Shown in pieces: positions 1 through 7,352 of a stretch of DNA of 11,376 bases. The stretch comes from Bacteroidales bacterium Bact_07 (GTDB taxonomy: Bacteria; Bacteroidota; Bacteroidia; Bacteroidales; Tenuifilaceae). The position numbers were made by a program, and so were the translations under genes. Location: NCBI GenBank assembly GCA_001603415.1, contig LUYY01000117.1, forward strand, positions 1 to 11,376. Direction: 5' to 3'. Each line of letters starts with the position of its first letter. Position 1 is the first letter of the stretch. A model generated the notes under the pieces. That model ran no database searches. It had not been told where the DNA came from and saw only the letters and a program-made list of their open reading frames with translations.

Positions 1-21
1 GGCGACCGGGTGCCGCTATGA
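1..21 (+). pseudogene. C-terminal end of a transposase, probably IS256 family
   Basis: The first six codons read GDRVPL and then a TGA stop at 19-21. This resembles the short tail (…F-G/E-D/G-R…) seen at the C-terminus of IS256/Mutator-type DDE transposases. The call rests mainly on what follows it, a sequence resembling an IS256-family end. The rest of the gene lies left of the window, so whether the transposase is intact cannot be seen. Six residues alone prove nothing. Confidence 0.4.
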
Positions 22-29
22 ATCGAGCC

Positions 30-55
30 GTTTACACAAAAATATTTACAGGCTC
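30..55 (+). mobile_element. Probable right inverted repeat of an IS256-family element
   Basis: The stretch GTTTACACAAAAATATTT followed by ACAGGCTC, read on the other strand, starts GAGCCTGTAAAT and ends TTTTGTGTAAAC. That is the usual layout of IS256-family ends (GAG-x-xTGTAAA…TTTTGTGTAAA). It lies 8 bases after the putative transposase stop, where the right end of such an element should be. IS256 elements duplicate 8-9 bases of target, so the bases just after position 55 would be one copy. The left end is outside the window and cannot be compared. Confidence 0.5.
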
Positions 56-91
56 AAGAATCATATTTCATTGATTGCCCTCTCCAACTCG

Positions 92-100
92 TTATCCACA
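92..100 (+). other. Perfect DnaA-box 9-mer
   Basis: TTATCCACA matches the strict DnaA-box consensus exactly. A second exact copy in inverted orientation lies at 10882-10890. A single site is weak evidence of function. It could bind DnaA as a regulator, belong to an origin of a former plasmid or integrative element, or be chance. Confidence 0.35.
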
Positions 101-124
101 ACAATATGTGCCATGTGATAGTTT

Positions 125-161
125 TTGACAGTTTTTAGATTATGCTGTAGTCTTACAGCAT
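125..161 (+). promoter_or_regulatory. Candidate promoter of the HTH-hsdMSR operon
   Basis: A perfect -35 hexamer TTGACA lies at 125-130. A 17-base spacer puts the -10 at 148-153 (TAGTCT, a poor match), inside the inverted repeat at 141-162. Transcription would then begin at about 160-162, essentially on the start codon, so the message would be leaderless. This agrees with the lack of a Shine-Dalgarno site before 162. A repressor on the inverted repeat would cover the -10 and the start point. The weak -10 is the main doubt. Confidence 0.4.
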
Positions 162-162
162 A
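141..162. promoter_or_regulatory. 22-bp perfect inverted repeat (operator or hairpin) at the start codon
   Basis: The arms TATGCTGTA (141-149) and TACAGCATA (154-162) are exact reverse complements separated by GTCT. The right arm ends on the A of the ATG at 162. As DNA it is a good operator for a dimeric regulator, positioned over the -10 region. As RNA it would make a 9-bp stem adjoining the start codon, but only if transcription starts upstream of 141. The likely binder is the small HTH protein encoded immediately after it; that link is inference. Confidence 0.6.
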
Positions 163-353
163 TGGAAATTAGCAAGAATGAGGTGATGACACTTGCGGAG
201 GTGGCTGAATATCTGCGCCTACCCTCCTCTACCATATATAAACTATCAAGAGAAGGAACAATTCCAGCACAAAAACTAGGAAAACAATGGCGATACCACA
301 AAGATGCTATTGACGACTACCTCAAAGGTGCCAAGAATAAGATAATAACTTAA
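162..353 (+). CDS. Small excisionase/MerR-type helix-turn-helix DNA-binding protein
   Basis: A 63-residue protein that is almost entirely one HTH_17/excisionase-family domain. The helix-turn-helix spans residues 10-30 (TLAEVAEYLRLPSSTIYKLS), followed by the characteristic wing GTIPAQKLGKQWRYHKDAID and a final helix ending DYL near residue 54. The tail KGAKNKIIT is basic. Proteins of this type bind short DNA sites as transcription factors or recombination directionality factors. It is the first gene before hsdM, with 21 bases between them, so it probably regulates the type I restriction operon; control of excision is the alternative. No Shine-Dalgarno site precedes the ATG at 162 and an inverted repeat ends on it, which suggests a leaderless, autoregulated gene. 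An internal ATG at 186 would remove eight residues and start at the domain edge, but its GAGGTG lies too close to be a good ribosome site. Confidence 0.85.
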   Translation: MEISKNEVMTLAEVAEYLRLPSSTIYKLSREGTIPAQKLGKQWRYHKDAIDDYLKGAKNKIIT

Positions 354-374
354 ATAATAAAGGATTATTACATC

Positions 375-1928
375 ATGGCTAAAGCTAAGAAGATAACTGC
401 GGCAAACCTAGGATTTGAAGCCACTCTTTGGTCGGCTGCCGACAAGCTTAGAAACAACATGGACGCTGCAGAGTATAAGCATGTAGTCCTTGGTCTTATA
501 TTTCTTAAGTATATCTCAGACTCCTTCGAGGAGTTGCACACCACTCTTCAAGCTGATCCAGAGGCAGACCCCGAAGACGAAGATGAATACCTTTCTAAGA
601 ACGTCTTCTGGGTACCAAGGCAAGCTCGATGGGGCTACATCCAGTCCAGTGCAAAGCAACCAACCATAGGAAGTATCATCGATGATGCTATGGATGCTAT
701 CGAGAAGGAGAACAAATCCCTTCGAGGAGTTCTCCCAAAGGACTTCTTCAAGTACCAGAACAACCTCAGGGAGAAGCTAGGCGAGCTTATAGACCTTATT
801 GGCAAGATAGGTCTCGGAGACAAAGAGAATCGATCCAAGGACATCCTAGGCCGTGTCTACGAGTATTTTCTGACCCAGTTCGCATCCTCTGAAGGAAAGA
901 ATGGAGGTCAATTCTTTACCCCACGATGTGTTGTCTCCCTTATAGTCCAGATGCTTGCTCCCTATAAAAATGCCAGAGTCTTTGACCCTGCTTGCGGTTC
1001 AGGCGGCTTCTTCGTCCAATCGGAGAAGTTCATAGAGCAACATGCAGGGGGAATAGGGGACATCTCTATCTTTGGTCAGGAATCGAATCCAACTACTTGG
1101 CGACTCGCAAAGATGAACCTAGCCATTAGAGGGATCGAAGCTGACCTTGGCTCTGAGAATGCTGACTCTTTCCTTAGAGACTTACATTCAAGTTTGAAGG
1201 CTGACTTTGTTATGGCTAATCCACCCTTTAATATGAAGGACTGGGGACAGCCTCAATTGCAGGGAGATAAGCGTTGGAAGTATGGGACCCCTCCCGCCAA
1301 CAATGCAAACTTTGGATGGGTACAACACTTCATCTCCCATCTCTCCCCCAACGGCATGGCAGGCTTTATCCTAGCGAATGGTTCAATGTCCTCTAATACT
1401 TCAGGAGAAGGAGATATTAGGAAAGGGATCATTGAAGACGACATGGTCGATTGCATGGTTTCCCTTCCTGGCCAGCTCTTCTACTCAACGCAAATCCCAG
1501 TTTGCTTATGGTTCTTGGCAAGGAATAAAAGCGAATCCAAACATAGAAACAGAAAAGGAGAAACCCTCTTTATAGATGCTCGAAAGCTTGGAACGATGGT
1601 GGATAGAGTACATAAGGAACTGCTTGAAACTGACATTGAGAAGATTGTGAATACCTACCATGTATGGAGAGGGGATGCTGATTGTGTTCAGAAGTACGAA
1701 GACATCCAAGGATTCTGCCATTCAGCCAAGAGGGTAGAAATAGAGAGCCATGGATATATACTGACTCCGGGGAGGTATGTAGGGGCTGAGGAAGTAGAGG
1801 ATGATGGTGAAGACTTTAATGAGAAAATGGACAACTTGACGTTTAAGCTGAAGGAACAGGTAACCCAGTCTGAGCAACTCTCGAAGGAGATTTTCAAGAA
1901 CTTGAAGGTGCTTGGCTATGGGGAATAA
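375..1928 (+). CDS. hsdM: Type I restriction-modification DNA methyltransferase subunit HsdM
   Basis: A 517-residue adenine-N6 methyltransferase subunit, the usual length for the family. It methylates host sites as M2S1 with HsdS and joins HsdR in the restriction complex, using S-adenosylmethionine. The N-terminal HsdM helical domain covers about residues 13-145 (LWSAADKLRNNMDAAEYKHVVLGLIFLKYIS region). The catalytic domain has GQFFTPRCVV at 178-187, motif I FDPACGSGG at 203-211 for SAM binding, and motif IV NPPF at 282-285, the N6-adenine catalytic signature. The start ATG follows AAAGGA (359-364) by 10 bases. The 3' end overlaps hsdS by 11 bases, which implies coupled translation. No broken motif is seen, so the enzyme should be active. 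Confidence 0.97.
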   Translation: MAKAKKITAANLGFEATLWSAADKLRNNMDAAEYKHVVLGLIFLKYISDSFEELHTTLQADPEADPEDEDEYLSKNVFWVPRQARWGYIQSSAKQPTIGSIIDDAMDAIEKENKSLRGVLPKDFFKYQNNLREKLGELIDLIGKIGLGDKENRSKDILGRVYEYFLTQFASSEGKNGGQFFTPRCVVSLIVQMLAPYKNARVFDPACGSGGFFVQSEKFIEQHAGGIGDISIFGQESNPTTWRLAKMNLAIRGIEADLGSENADSFLRDLHSSLKADFVMANPPFNMKDWGQPQLQGDKRWKYGTPPANNANFGWVQHFISHLSPNGMAGFILANGSMSSNTSGEGDIRKGIIEDDMVDCMVSLPGQLFYSTQIPVCLWFLARNKSESKHRNRKGETLFIDARKLGTMVDRVHKELLETDIEKIVNTYHVWRGDADCVQKYEDIQGFCHSAKRVEIESHGYILTPGRYVGAEEVEDDGEDFNEKMDNLTFKLKEQVTQSEQLSKEIFKNLKVLGYGE

Positions 1929-3255
1929 GTGGAAAGAATCAACGATTGGGCAGTTATTCAACTTGATACCGGGATTTGCTTTCAAGAGCCCAGACTTCCT
2001 TGAAAGTGGAATCCCAGTAATAAAGATAAAAAACATCAAGCCAATAAAGTTATCAAAGCATGAGTTCTCGTATGTAGATGGTAGTTTTGTGAACACCAAG
2101 GCTCGTTTCATTCCCTTGAAGGGCGACCTCCTCATTTCTATGTCAGGAAATCGTTATGACGGAACTCCTGAAACATGGGTGGGGAAGGTCTGTTATTTTC
2201 AAGAAGAAGATTTGTATTTGGTGAATCAGCGTGTAGGGGTCTTGCGCGGAAAAAGTGAAGTCGAAGTTGACCCTCGTTTCTTTGTTTACTATTTAGCGCA
2301 AGAAGAGCAACAGTACCATTTTATTTCTGTTGCGACAAGTTCTGGTGGTCAAGCCAATCTTTCACCACAGCAGATAGCATCTGTCCCAGTTCCTCTCCCC
2401 CCTCTCCCTACCCAGAAAGCCATAGCCCACATTCTCGGCACTCTTGATGACAAGATAGAACTCCTCTGCCAGATGAATGAAACCCTTGAGGCAATGGCAA
2501 GGGCTTTGTTCAAGAGCTGGTTTGTTGACTTTGATCCAGTTCGGAAGAAAGCAGAAGGTCTGCCTACAGGACTTCCCCCAGAGATTGATGCCCTCTTCCC
2601 TGATTCATTTGAGGATTCTGAGCTTGGGGAGATACCGAAGGGGTGGAACATCAAAGCTCTTGGTGAGGTTGTTGAAATTGCGGGGGGGTCTACTCCAAGA
2701 ACTAAAGACACTTCATTCTGGGATGGAATATATAAATTTGCGACTCCTAGAGATTTGTCGAGGCTCGACACTCCTATACTGACGGATACCGAGCGCAACA
2801 TAACCAAACAGGGTGTTGCACAAATTTCTTCTGGGCAACTTCCAACTGGAACTTTATTGCTTTCTTCAAGAGCACCAATTGGCTATCTGGCATTAACTGA
2901 CTCACCAGTTTCTATCAATCAGGGATTCATTGCGGTTAAAAAGGAAAGTATCTTGCCGCCACAGTACATGTATTTCTGGTGCAAAGAAAATATGGAGACA
3001 ATAATTGGAAATGCTAATGGTACAACGTTCTTAGAGATCAGCAAAACTAACTTCAGGACTATAAAGGCTGTTCTACCCAGACACGACATCGCCACTCAAT
3101 TTTGTGAAGTGGCCTCGATAATGTTTAGCATGATAGCTAAGAACACTCATGAAAATAGAGCATTGATAAAAATACGTGATTCCCTCCTCCCTAAACTCAT
3201 CTCAGGAGACCTTGAAATAAAAGATATTGATAAAATACTGGAGCCTGCAACATGA
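1918..3255 (+). CDS. hsdS: Type I restriction-modification specificity subunit HsdS
   Basis: A 445-residue protein that selects the bipartite target of the complex. It has two target-recognition domains (TRDs). TRD1 spans about residues 1-160. A conserved helical spacer follows at about 165-215 (TQKAIAHILGTLDDKIELL … ALFKSWFVDFDPVRKKAEG). TRD2 starts at ELGEIPKGW (about 236-243) and carries the common AGGSTP…W motif near 255-268. The C-terminal helix ends RDSLLPKLISGDLEI. I chose ATG 1918 over the upstream in-frame TTG 1912 because GAAGGTG (1904-1910) lies 7 bases before the ATG. It overlaps hsdM by 11 bases and hsdR by 4 (ATGA). The TRDs look AT-richer than the spacer, as expected for exchangeable modules. 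A run of seven G (2682-2688) sits at the start of TRD2 and a run of six C (2397-2402) at the TRD1-spacer junction. The recognised site cannot be read from sequence. Confidence 0.95.
   Translation: MGNKWKESTIGQLFNLIPGFAFKSPDFLESGIPVIKIKNIKPIKLSKHEFSYVDGSFVNTKARFIPLKGDLLISMSGNRYDGTPETWVGKVCYFQEEDLYLVNQRVGVLRGKSEVEVDPRFFVYYLAQEEQQYHFISVATSSGGQANLSPQQIASVPVPLPPLPTQKAIAHILGTLDDKIELLCQMNETLEAMARALFKSWFVDFDPVRKKAEGLPTGLPPEIDALFPDSFEDSELGEIPKGWNIKALGEVVEIAGGSTPRTKDTSFWDGIYKFATPRDLSRLDTPILTDTERNITKQGVAQISSGQLPTGTLLLSSRAPIGYLALTDSPVSINQGFIAVKKESILPPQYMYFWCKENMETIIGNANGTTFLEISKTNFRTIKAVLPRHDIATQFCEVASIMFSMIAKNTHENRALIKIRDSLLPKLISGDLEIKDIDKILEPAT
2682..2688 (+). repeat. G7 homopolymer tract in the second TRD of hsdS
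   Basis: Seven consecutive G inside the codons for A-G-G-S-T-P at the start of the second target-recognition domain. Loss or gain of one G would shift the frame and remove TRD2, leaving a half-size HsdS. Seven is at the short end for contingency tracts, so phase variation is possible but not shown. Confidence 0.5.
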
Positions 3256-6200
3256 GTCCAAAACTGGTAGAGTCAGATGTTGAAGATGTAGCCATCGAGT
3301 ACTTCCAAGAACTAGGATATCAGTACATCTATGGGGGTGATATTGCCCCAGACATGCCCCACTGTGAACGTACTTCCTACAAAGAATGCCATCTTCCCCA
3401 ACGACTTCTATCAGCTCTTTCAGCCCTCAACCCAACTATCCCACAAGATGCCCTTGAAGATGCCGCCAAGAAACTGACTCGTACAGCATCCCTCTCGCTT
3501 GTTGGGCAGAACCATGCTATCCACCAAATGCTTCTTGAAGGGGTAGATGTCTCTTATAGGAAGGGTGACAGAATCATCAATGGCAAAGCCCAAGTAATAG
3601 ACTTCGAGCATCCCGACAATAACGACTGGTTAGTCGTGAACCAATTCACCATAATCGAAAACAACAATAACCGACGCCCCGACCTACTCATCTTCCTCAA
3701 CGGTCTCCCTGTAGCCATCTTCGAGCTAAAGAATCCCGCTGAAGAAAAGGCAGATATCTGGACAGCCTTTAATCAAATACAAACCTATAAGGATCAGATC
3801 CCCTCCCTCTTTGGCTATAACGTTCTGGTAGCCATTTCAGATGGGATCTCTGCCCGAATTGGTTCGCTTACCTCCGATAGGGAACGCTTCAGCGTCTGGA
3901 AGACAATTGAAGGAGAAAAGCTAGCTCCTTCAACTATGACTCAGATAGAAGTCCTCATCCGGGGTGTTTTTAAGAAGCAAAGGTTCCTAGACCTTATTCG
4001 ATACTTCACAATCTTTGAATCAGATACAAAGGGAAGCTGGTATAAAAAGATTCCCGGCTACCATCAATACCATGCAGTCAATACCGCGGTTCAAGCAACG
4101 ATAAAAGCTTCTCGGCCTTCAGGGGATAAGCGAATTGGCGTTGTCTGGCATACTACTGGCTCAGGAAAGAGCCTTTCCATGGTATGCTATGCAGGAAAGA
4201 TCATCCTTGATCCTGCCATGGGAAACCCAACAGTTGTTGTCATCACCGACAGGAATGACCTTGATAACCAACTCTTTGAGACCTTCTGTAATTGTTCCGA
4301 ACTCTTAAGGCAAACCCCAGTTCAAGCAGAAAGCAGGGACCATCTTCAAGAACTCCTGAAAGTGGCTTCAGGCGGCGTTGTCTTTACTACAGTTCAGAAA
4401 TTTATGCCCGAAGAAAAATTCGGACAGTATCCTATGCTCTCAGATCGCAGGAACATCGTTGTCATTGCTGACGAGGCACACAGAAGCCAATACGACTTCA
4501 TTGATGGATTCGCTAGGCATATGCACGATGCTCTTCCTAATGCTTCCTTTATTGGTTTTACCGGAACCCCTATTGAAGAAACAGATAGGAATACAAGGGC
4601 TGTATTTGGGGAGTATATCTCTGTCTATGACATTCAAAGAGCAGTTGATGATGGAGCTACAGTCCCGATCTACTACGAATCCAGACTTGCCAAACTTGCT
4701 CTCAAAGAAGAGGAAAAACCCCATCTTGATGAACAGTTTGAAGAGATTACCGAGACTGAAGAAACCGAAGACAAGGCAAGGCTTAAAGCTAAGTGGGCGG
4801 CACTTGAAGCCCTTGTAGGGTCAAGCAGGCGCCTAAAGCTCATTGCCAAGGACTTGGTGAATCACTGGGAGAAACGGCAAGAAGCCTTAGCCGGCAAGGC
4901 AATGATCGTCTGTATGTCTCGAAGAGTTTGTGTAGACCTCTACAATGAAATCATAGCCCTGAAACCTGAATGGCATTCTACTGATGACAAGCAAGGTGTT
5001 ATCAAGATTGTCATGACAGGATCAGCCTCGGATAAAGTTGAATGGCAACAGCACATAAGGACAGGACAGAGAAGAAAAGAACTGGCAGAAATATTCAAAA
5101 AACCAGCGAGTAGCTTCAAGATCGTCATTGTGAGGGATATGTGGCTCACAGGCTTTGATGTCCCTTCTCTCACCACCATGTATATTGATAAGCCCATGGA
5201 AGGACATGGCTTGATGCAAGCCATCTCAAGGGTAAACAGAGTCTTCAAGGATAAGCCCGGGGGACTGATTGTAGACTACATAGGGATAGCTGATAGCCTC
5301 AAAAAAGCTCTTGCCATTTATGCGGCATCGGGAGGAAAGGGAAAGACGGCAATCGATCAAGAAGAAGCGGTTGCCGTTATGATGGAGAAGTACGAGGTAG
5401 TCTGCGACCTCTTCCATGGCTTCAGTTGGCAAGCATGGTACTCATCCAGTGCAAAGGAAAGGCTGAATCTTATACCCCAAGCTCAAGAGCATATCCTTTC
5501 TCAAGAAGATGGAAAGTCCAGACTCCTTCAGGCAGTAACCCAACTCAGCCAAGCCTTTGCCCTCTCTGTTCCCCACGTGAAGACAACTGAGATACGGGAT
5601 GATGTTGCCTTCTTTCAGACAGTTCGTGCAGCTCTCGTAAAGACTATTGACGATGAGAACCGCAAGAAAAGCCCTGAAGAGCTTGAGTACGCTATAAGGC
5701 AATTAGTCTCTAATGCTGTCTCCTCTAATGAAGTTGTCGATATCTTTAGCGCGGCGGGACTCAAAAAGCCTGATATCAGTATCCTTACCGATGAATTTAT
5801 GGCAGAAGTGCGAGGGATGCCTCAAAGGAACCTTGCTGTTGAACTATTGGCTAAACTCTTAAAAGCAGAAATCAAGAATCCAAGAATGCGACAGAACCTT
5901 GTACAGTCACGTTCCTTCGTGGAGATGTTAGAGCAATCATTAAAAAAATATGAGAACAGAGCAATCGAAACGGCGCAAGTCATCGAGGAGCTTATCGAGC
6001 TAGCGAAGAAAATCAATGAGGCACAAAAGCGGGGCGAATCATTAGGGTTATCCAATGATGAGATAGCCTTCTATGATAGCTTGGAAACAAACGAATCTGC
6101 AGTACGAGAATTAGGCGACGAGGTTCTTAAAACAATCGCACGAGAATTAGTAAACAAGCTCAAGGCGAACCTGAAGGTAGACTGGACCCATCGAGAGTCA

Positions 6201-6332
6201 GTAAGAGCTCAGATCAGACTGGCAATCAAGAAAATTCTCAAGAAGTATAAATACCCACCAGATCTTGAGCAAAAAGCCATAAAGACAGTGATAGAGCAGG
6301 CTGAGGAGCTTTATGGGGAGTGGGTGGCATAG
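3252..6332 (+). CDS. hsdR: Type I restriction endonuclease motor/nuclease subunit HsdR
   Basis: A 1026-residue subunit that translocates DNA with ATP and cuts it away from the unmethylated site. The N-terminal PD-(D/E)XK nuclease has D144 in RRPDLLIF and E158-L-K160 in IFELKNP, followed by the QxxxY motif (Q175-Y179) typical of type I R subunits. The superfamily 2 helicase motor follows: Walker A TTGSGKS at 301-307, Walker B DEAH at 407-410, motif III TGTP at 437-440, motif V around 626-643 (MWLTGFDVPS) and motif VI QAISRVNRVF near 655. A C-terminal helical domain fills the rest and contacts HsdM/HsdS in known complexes. All catalytic motifs are intact. The ATG overlaps the hsdS stop (ATGA), so translation is coupled. 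The length is in the normal range for the family. Confidence 0.97.
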   Translation: MSPKLVESDVEDVAIEYFQELGYQYIYGGDIAPDMPHCERTSYKECHLPQRLLSALSALNPTIPQDALEDAAKKLTRTASLSLVGQNHAIHQMLLEGVDVSYRKGDRIINGKAQVIDFEHPDNNDWLVVNQFTIIENNNNRRPDLLIFLNGLPVAIFELKNPAEEKADIWTAFNQIQTYKDQIPSLFGYNVLVAISDGISARIGSLTSDRERFSVWKTIEGEKLAPSTMTQIEVLIRGVFKKQRFLDLIRYFTIFESDTKGSWYKKIPGYHQYHAVNTAVQATIKASRPSGDKRIGVVWHTTGSGKSLSMVCYAGKIILDPAMGNPTVVVITDRNDLDNQLFETFCNCSELLRQTPVQAESRDHLQELLKVASGGVVFTTVQKFMPEEKFGQYPMLSDRRNIVVIADEAHRSQYDFIDGFARHMHDALPNASFIGFTGTPIEETDRNTRAVFGEYISVYDIQRAVDDGATVPIYYESRLAKLALKEEEKPHLDEQFEEITETEETEDKARLKAKWAALEALVGSSRRLKLIAKDLVNHWEKRQEALAGKAMIVCMSRRVCVDLYNEIIALKPEWHSTDDKQGVIKIVMTGSASDKVEWQQHIRTGQRRKELAEIFKKPASSFKIVIVRDMWLTGFDVPSLTTMYIDKPMEGHGLMQAISRVNRVFKDKPGGLIVDYIGIADSLKKALAIYAASGGKGKTAIDQEEAVAVMMEKYEVVCDLFHGFSWQAWYSSSAKERLNLIPQAQEHILSQEDGKSRLLQAVTQLSQAFALSVPHVKTTEIRDDVAFFQTVRAALVKTIDDENRKKSPEELEYAIRQLVSNAVSSNEVVDIFSAAGLKKPDISILTDEFMAEVRGMPQRNLAVELLAKLLKAEIKNPRMRQNLVQSRSFVEMLEQSLKKYENRAIETAQVIEELIELAKKINEAQKRGESLGLSNDEIAFYDSLETNESAVRELGDEVLKTIARELVNKLKANLKVDWTHRESVRAQIRLAIKKILKKYKYPPDLEQKAIKTVIEQAEELYGEWVA

Positions 6333-6337
6333 GAGGT
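6331..6337 (+). promoter_or_regulatory. Ribosome-binding site that fixes the DUF4268 gene start
   Basis: AGGAGGT is a near-perfect anti-16S match just before ATG 6341. Its first two bases overlap the TAG stop of hsdR (6330-6332). It argues for ATG 6341 rather than the in-frame GTG at 6320, and for reinitiation by ribosomes finishing hsdR. The spacing (4 bases from GGAGG) is slightly short. Confidence 0.7.
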
Positions 6338-6340
6338 ATA

Positions 6341-7291
6341 ATGAAAAAAGAGATTGGAAAAAGAACAGTTGTTGATATCCGCCAAGTATGGTCTAGGGAA
6401 TCAGAATTTTCGAACTGGTTGATTTCACCTGATGGACTTGAACTTCTTGCTAAAGACATGGAAATCCAAATTGAGAATCCAGAACGGGAAGTATATGGAA
6501 CAAATTTTCCATGCGATATTATTGGTAATCTAGTCGGTGATGAAAAACATCATGTTGCTATTGAAAATCAATTTGGTAAAACCAATCATGAACATCTGGC
6601 GAAGCTTATTACATATGCTGCAACTCATAAGGCCATGACCGGCATCTGGATTGCTGAAGAAGCTGCAGATGATCACCGACAAGTAATAGATTGGTTAAAT
6701 CAAAACACATCTAATACAATAGCTTTTTACCTTGTTGAACTCAGAGCCTATTCCATTAATGGAAGCCCACCCGCACCAATGCTTGACATCGTATGTAAGC
6801 CAAATGTTTCAATGAAACAGGATAATGCCCCTATATCAGACGCAGAGAAGCGTCGAAACGAATGGAGACTCGCATTTTGGGAAGACATACATCAAGAACT
6901 TAAAACTACCCAGTTACCATTTAACCTTCAGAAACCCGGAACCGATCATTGGTCATCAATTTCAGTAGGACGCTCAAATTTTTATATCTCAATGCTTTTA
7001 ATTCCTAAGAATCAAGCAATTGGAATAGAAGTTGTGATAAAAACACCATGGAAAGATAGTGCTTTTAAACAATTAAGAACCCAAGCTTCGGAAATTCATT
7101 CCGAACTTGGACTAGATCTTGATTGGAGGCCAATGCTGGAAAAAATCAGTGCAAGAATACTACTCACAGAAAAGCTTGATCCAAGTCAAGAGACTAATCG
7201 AAGAAAAGTATGTGAATGGTTTAAGCTTTGGACACCTAAAATATATAATTCATTTCAACACAGAATAAAGGAGCTAGAAGAACCTGAATAG
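6341..7291 (+). CDS. DUF4268 protein with PD-(D/E)XK-like N-terminal domain
   Basis: A 316-residue cytosolic protein. Residues about 45-135 fit a nuclease-like fold: C-D59-I-I-G then, after a hairpin, H-V-A-I-E75-N-Q77 and the helix NHEHLAKLITYAA (82-94). The D…E-x-Q pattern is a recognised variant of PD-(D/E)XK. Residues about 167-310 match DUF4268: EWRLAFWEDIHQEL, SVGRSNFYISMLL, IGIEVVIKTPWKD, then the WFK terminal helix. The biochemical role of DUF4268 is not established to my knowledge. The gene starts 8 bases after hsdR with a strong ribosome site, so it is probably the last gene of the restriction operon and may be a second effector or a DNA-sensing partner. It is AT-richer than hsdR, so it may have joined the operon separately. 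Confidence 0.8.
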   Translation: MKKEIGKRTVVDIRQVWSRESEFSNWLISPDGLELLAKDMEIQIENPEREVYGTNFPCDIIGNLVGDEKHHVAIENQFGKTNHEHLAKLITYAATHKAMTGIWIAEEAADDHRQVIDWLNQNTSNTIAFYLVELRAYSINGSPPAPMLDIVCKPNVSMKQDNAPISDAEKRRNEWRLAFWEDIHQELKTTQLPFNLQKPGTDHWSSISVGRSNFYISMLLIPKNQAIGIEVVIKTPWKDSAFKQLRTQASEIHSELGLDLDWRPMLEKISARILLTEKLDPSQETNRRKVCEWFKLWTPKIYNSFQHRIKELEEPE

Positions 7292-7352
7292 TAAGAATTT
7301 TCTAATAAATAAATCACCATAATTAATTGAACACTAAAATAGGAGCAAAACT

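Noticed and set aside
1722..2135. Minus-strand 137-residue frame across the hsdM-hsdS junction
   Set aside because: It lies opposite two well-supported overlapping genes and has no recognisable domain.
2349..2807. Minus-strand 152-residue frame within hsdS
   Set aside because: Composition is biased (Ser/Pro/Arg-rich), it lies fully opposite hsdS, and it has no domain or initiation signal.
4378..4818. Plus-strand 146-residue frame inside hsdR
   Set aside because: It is an out-of-frame shadow of the helicase region, with no ribosome site and low-complexity Leu/Ser content.
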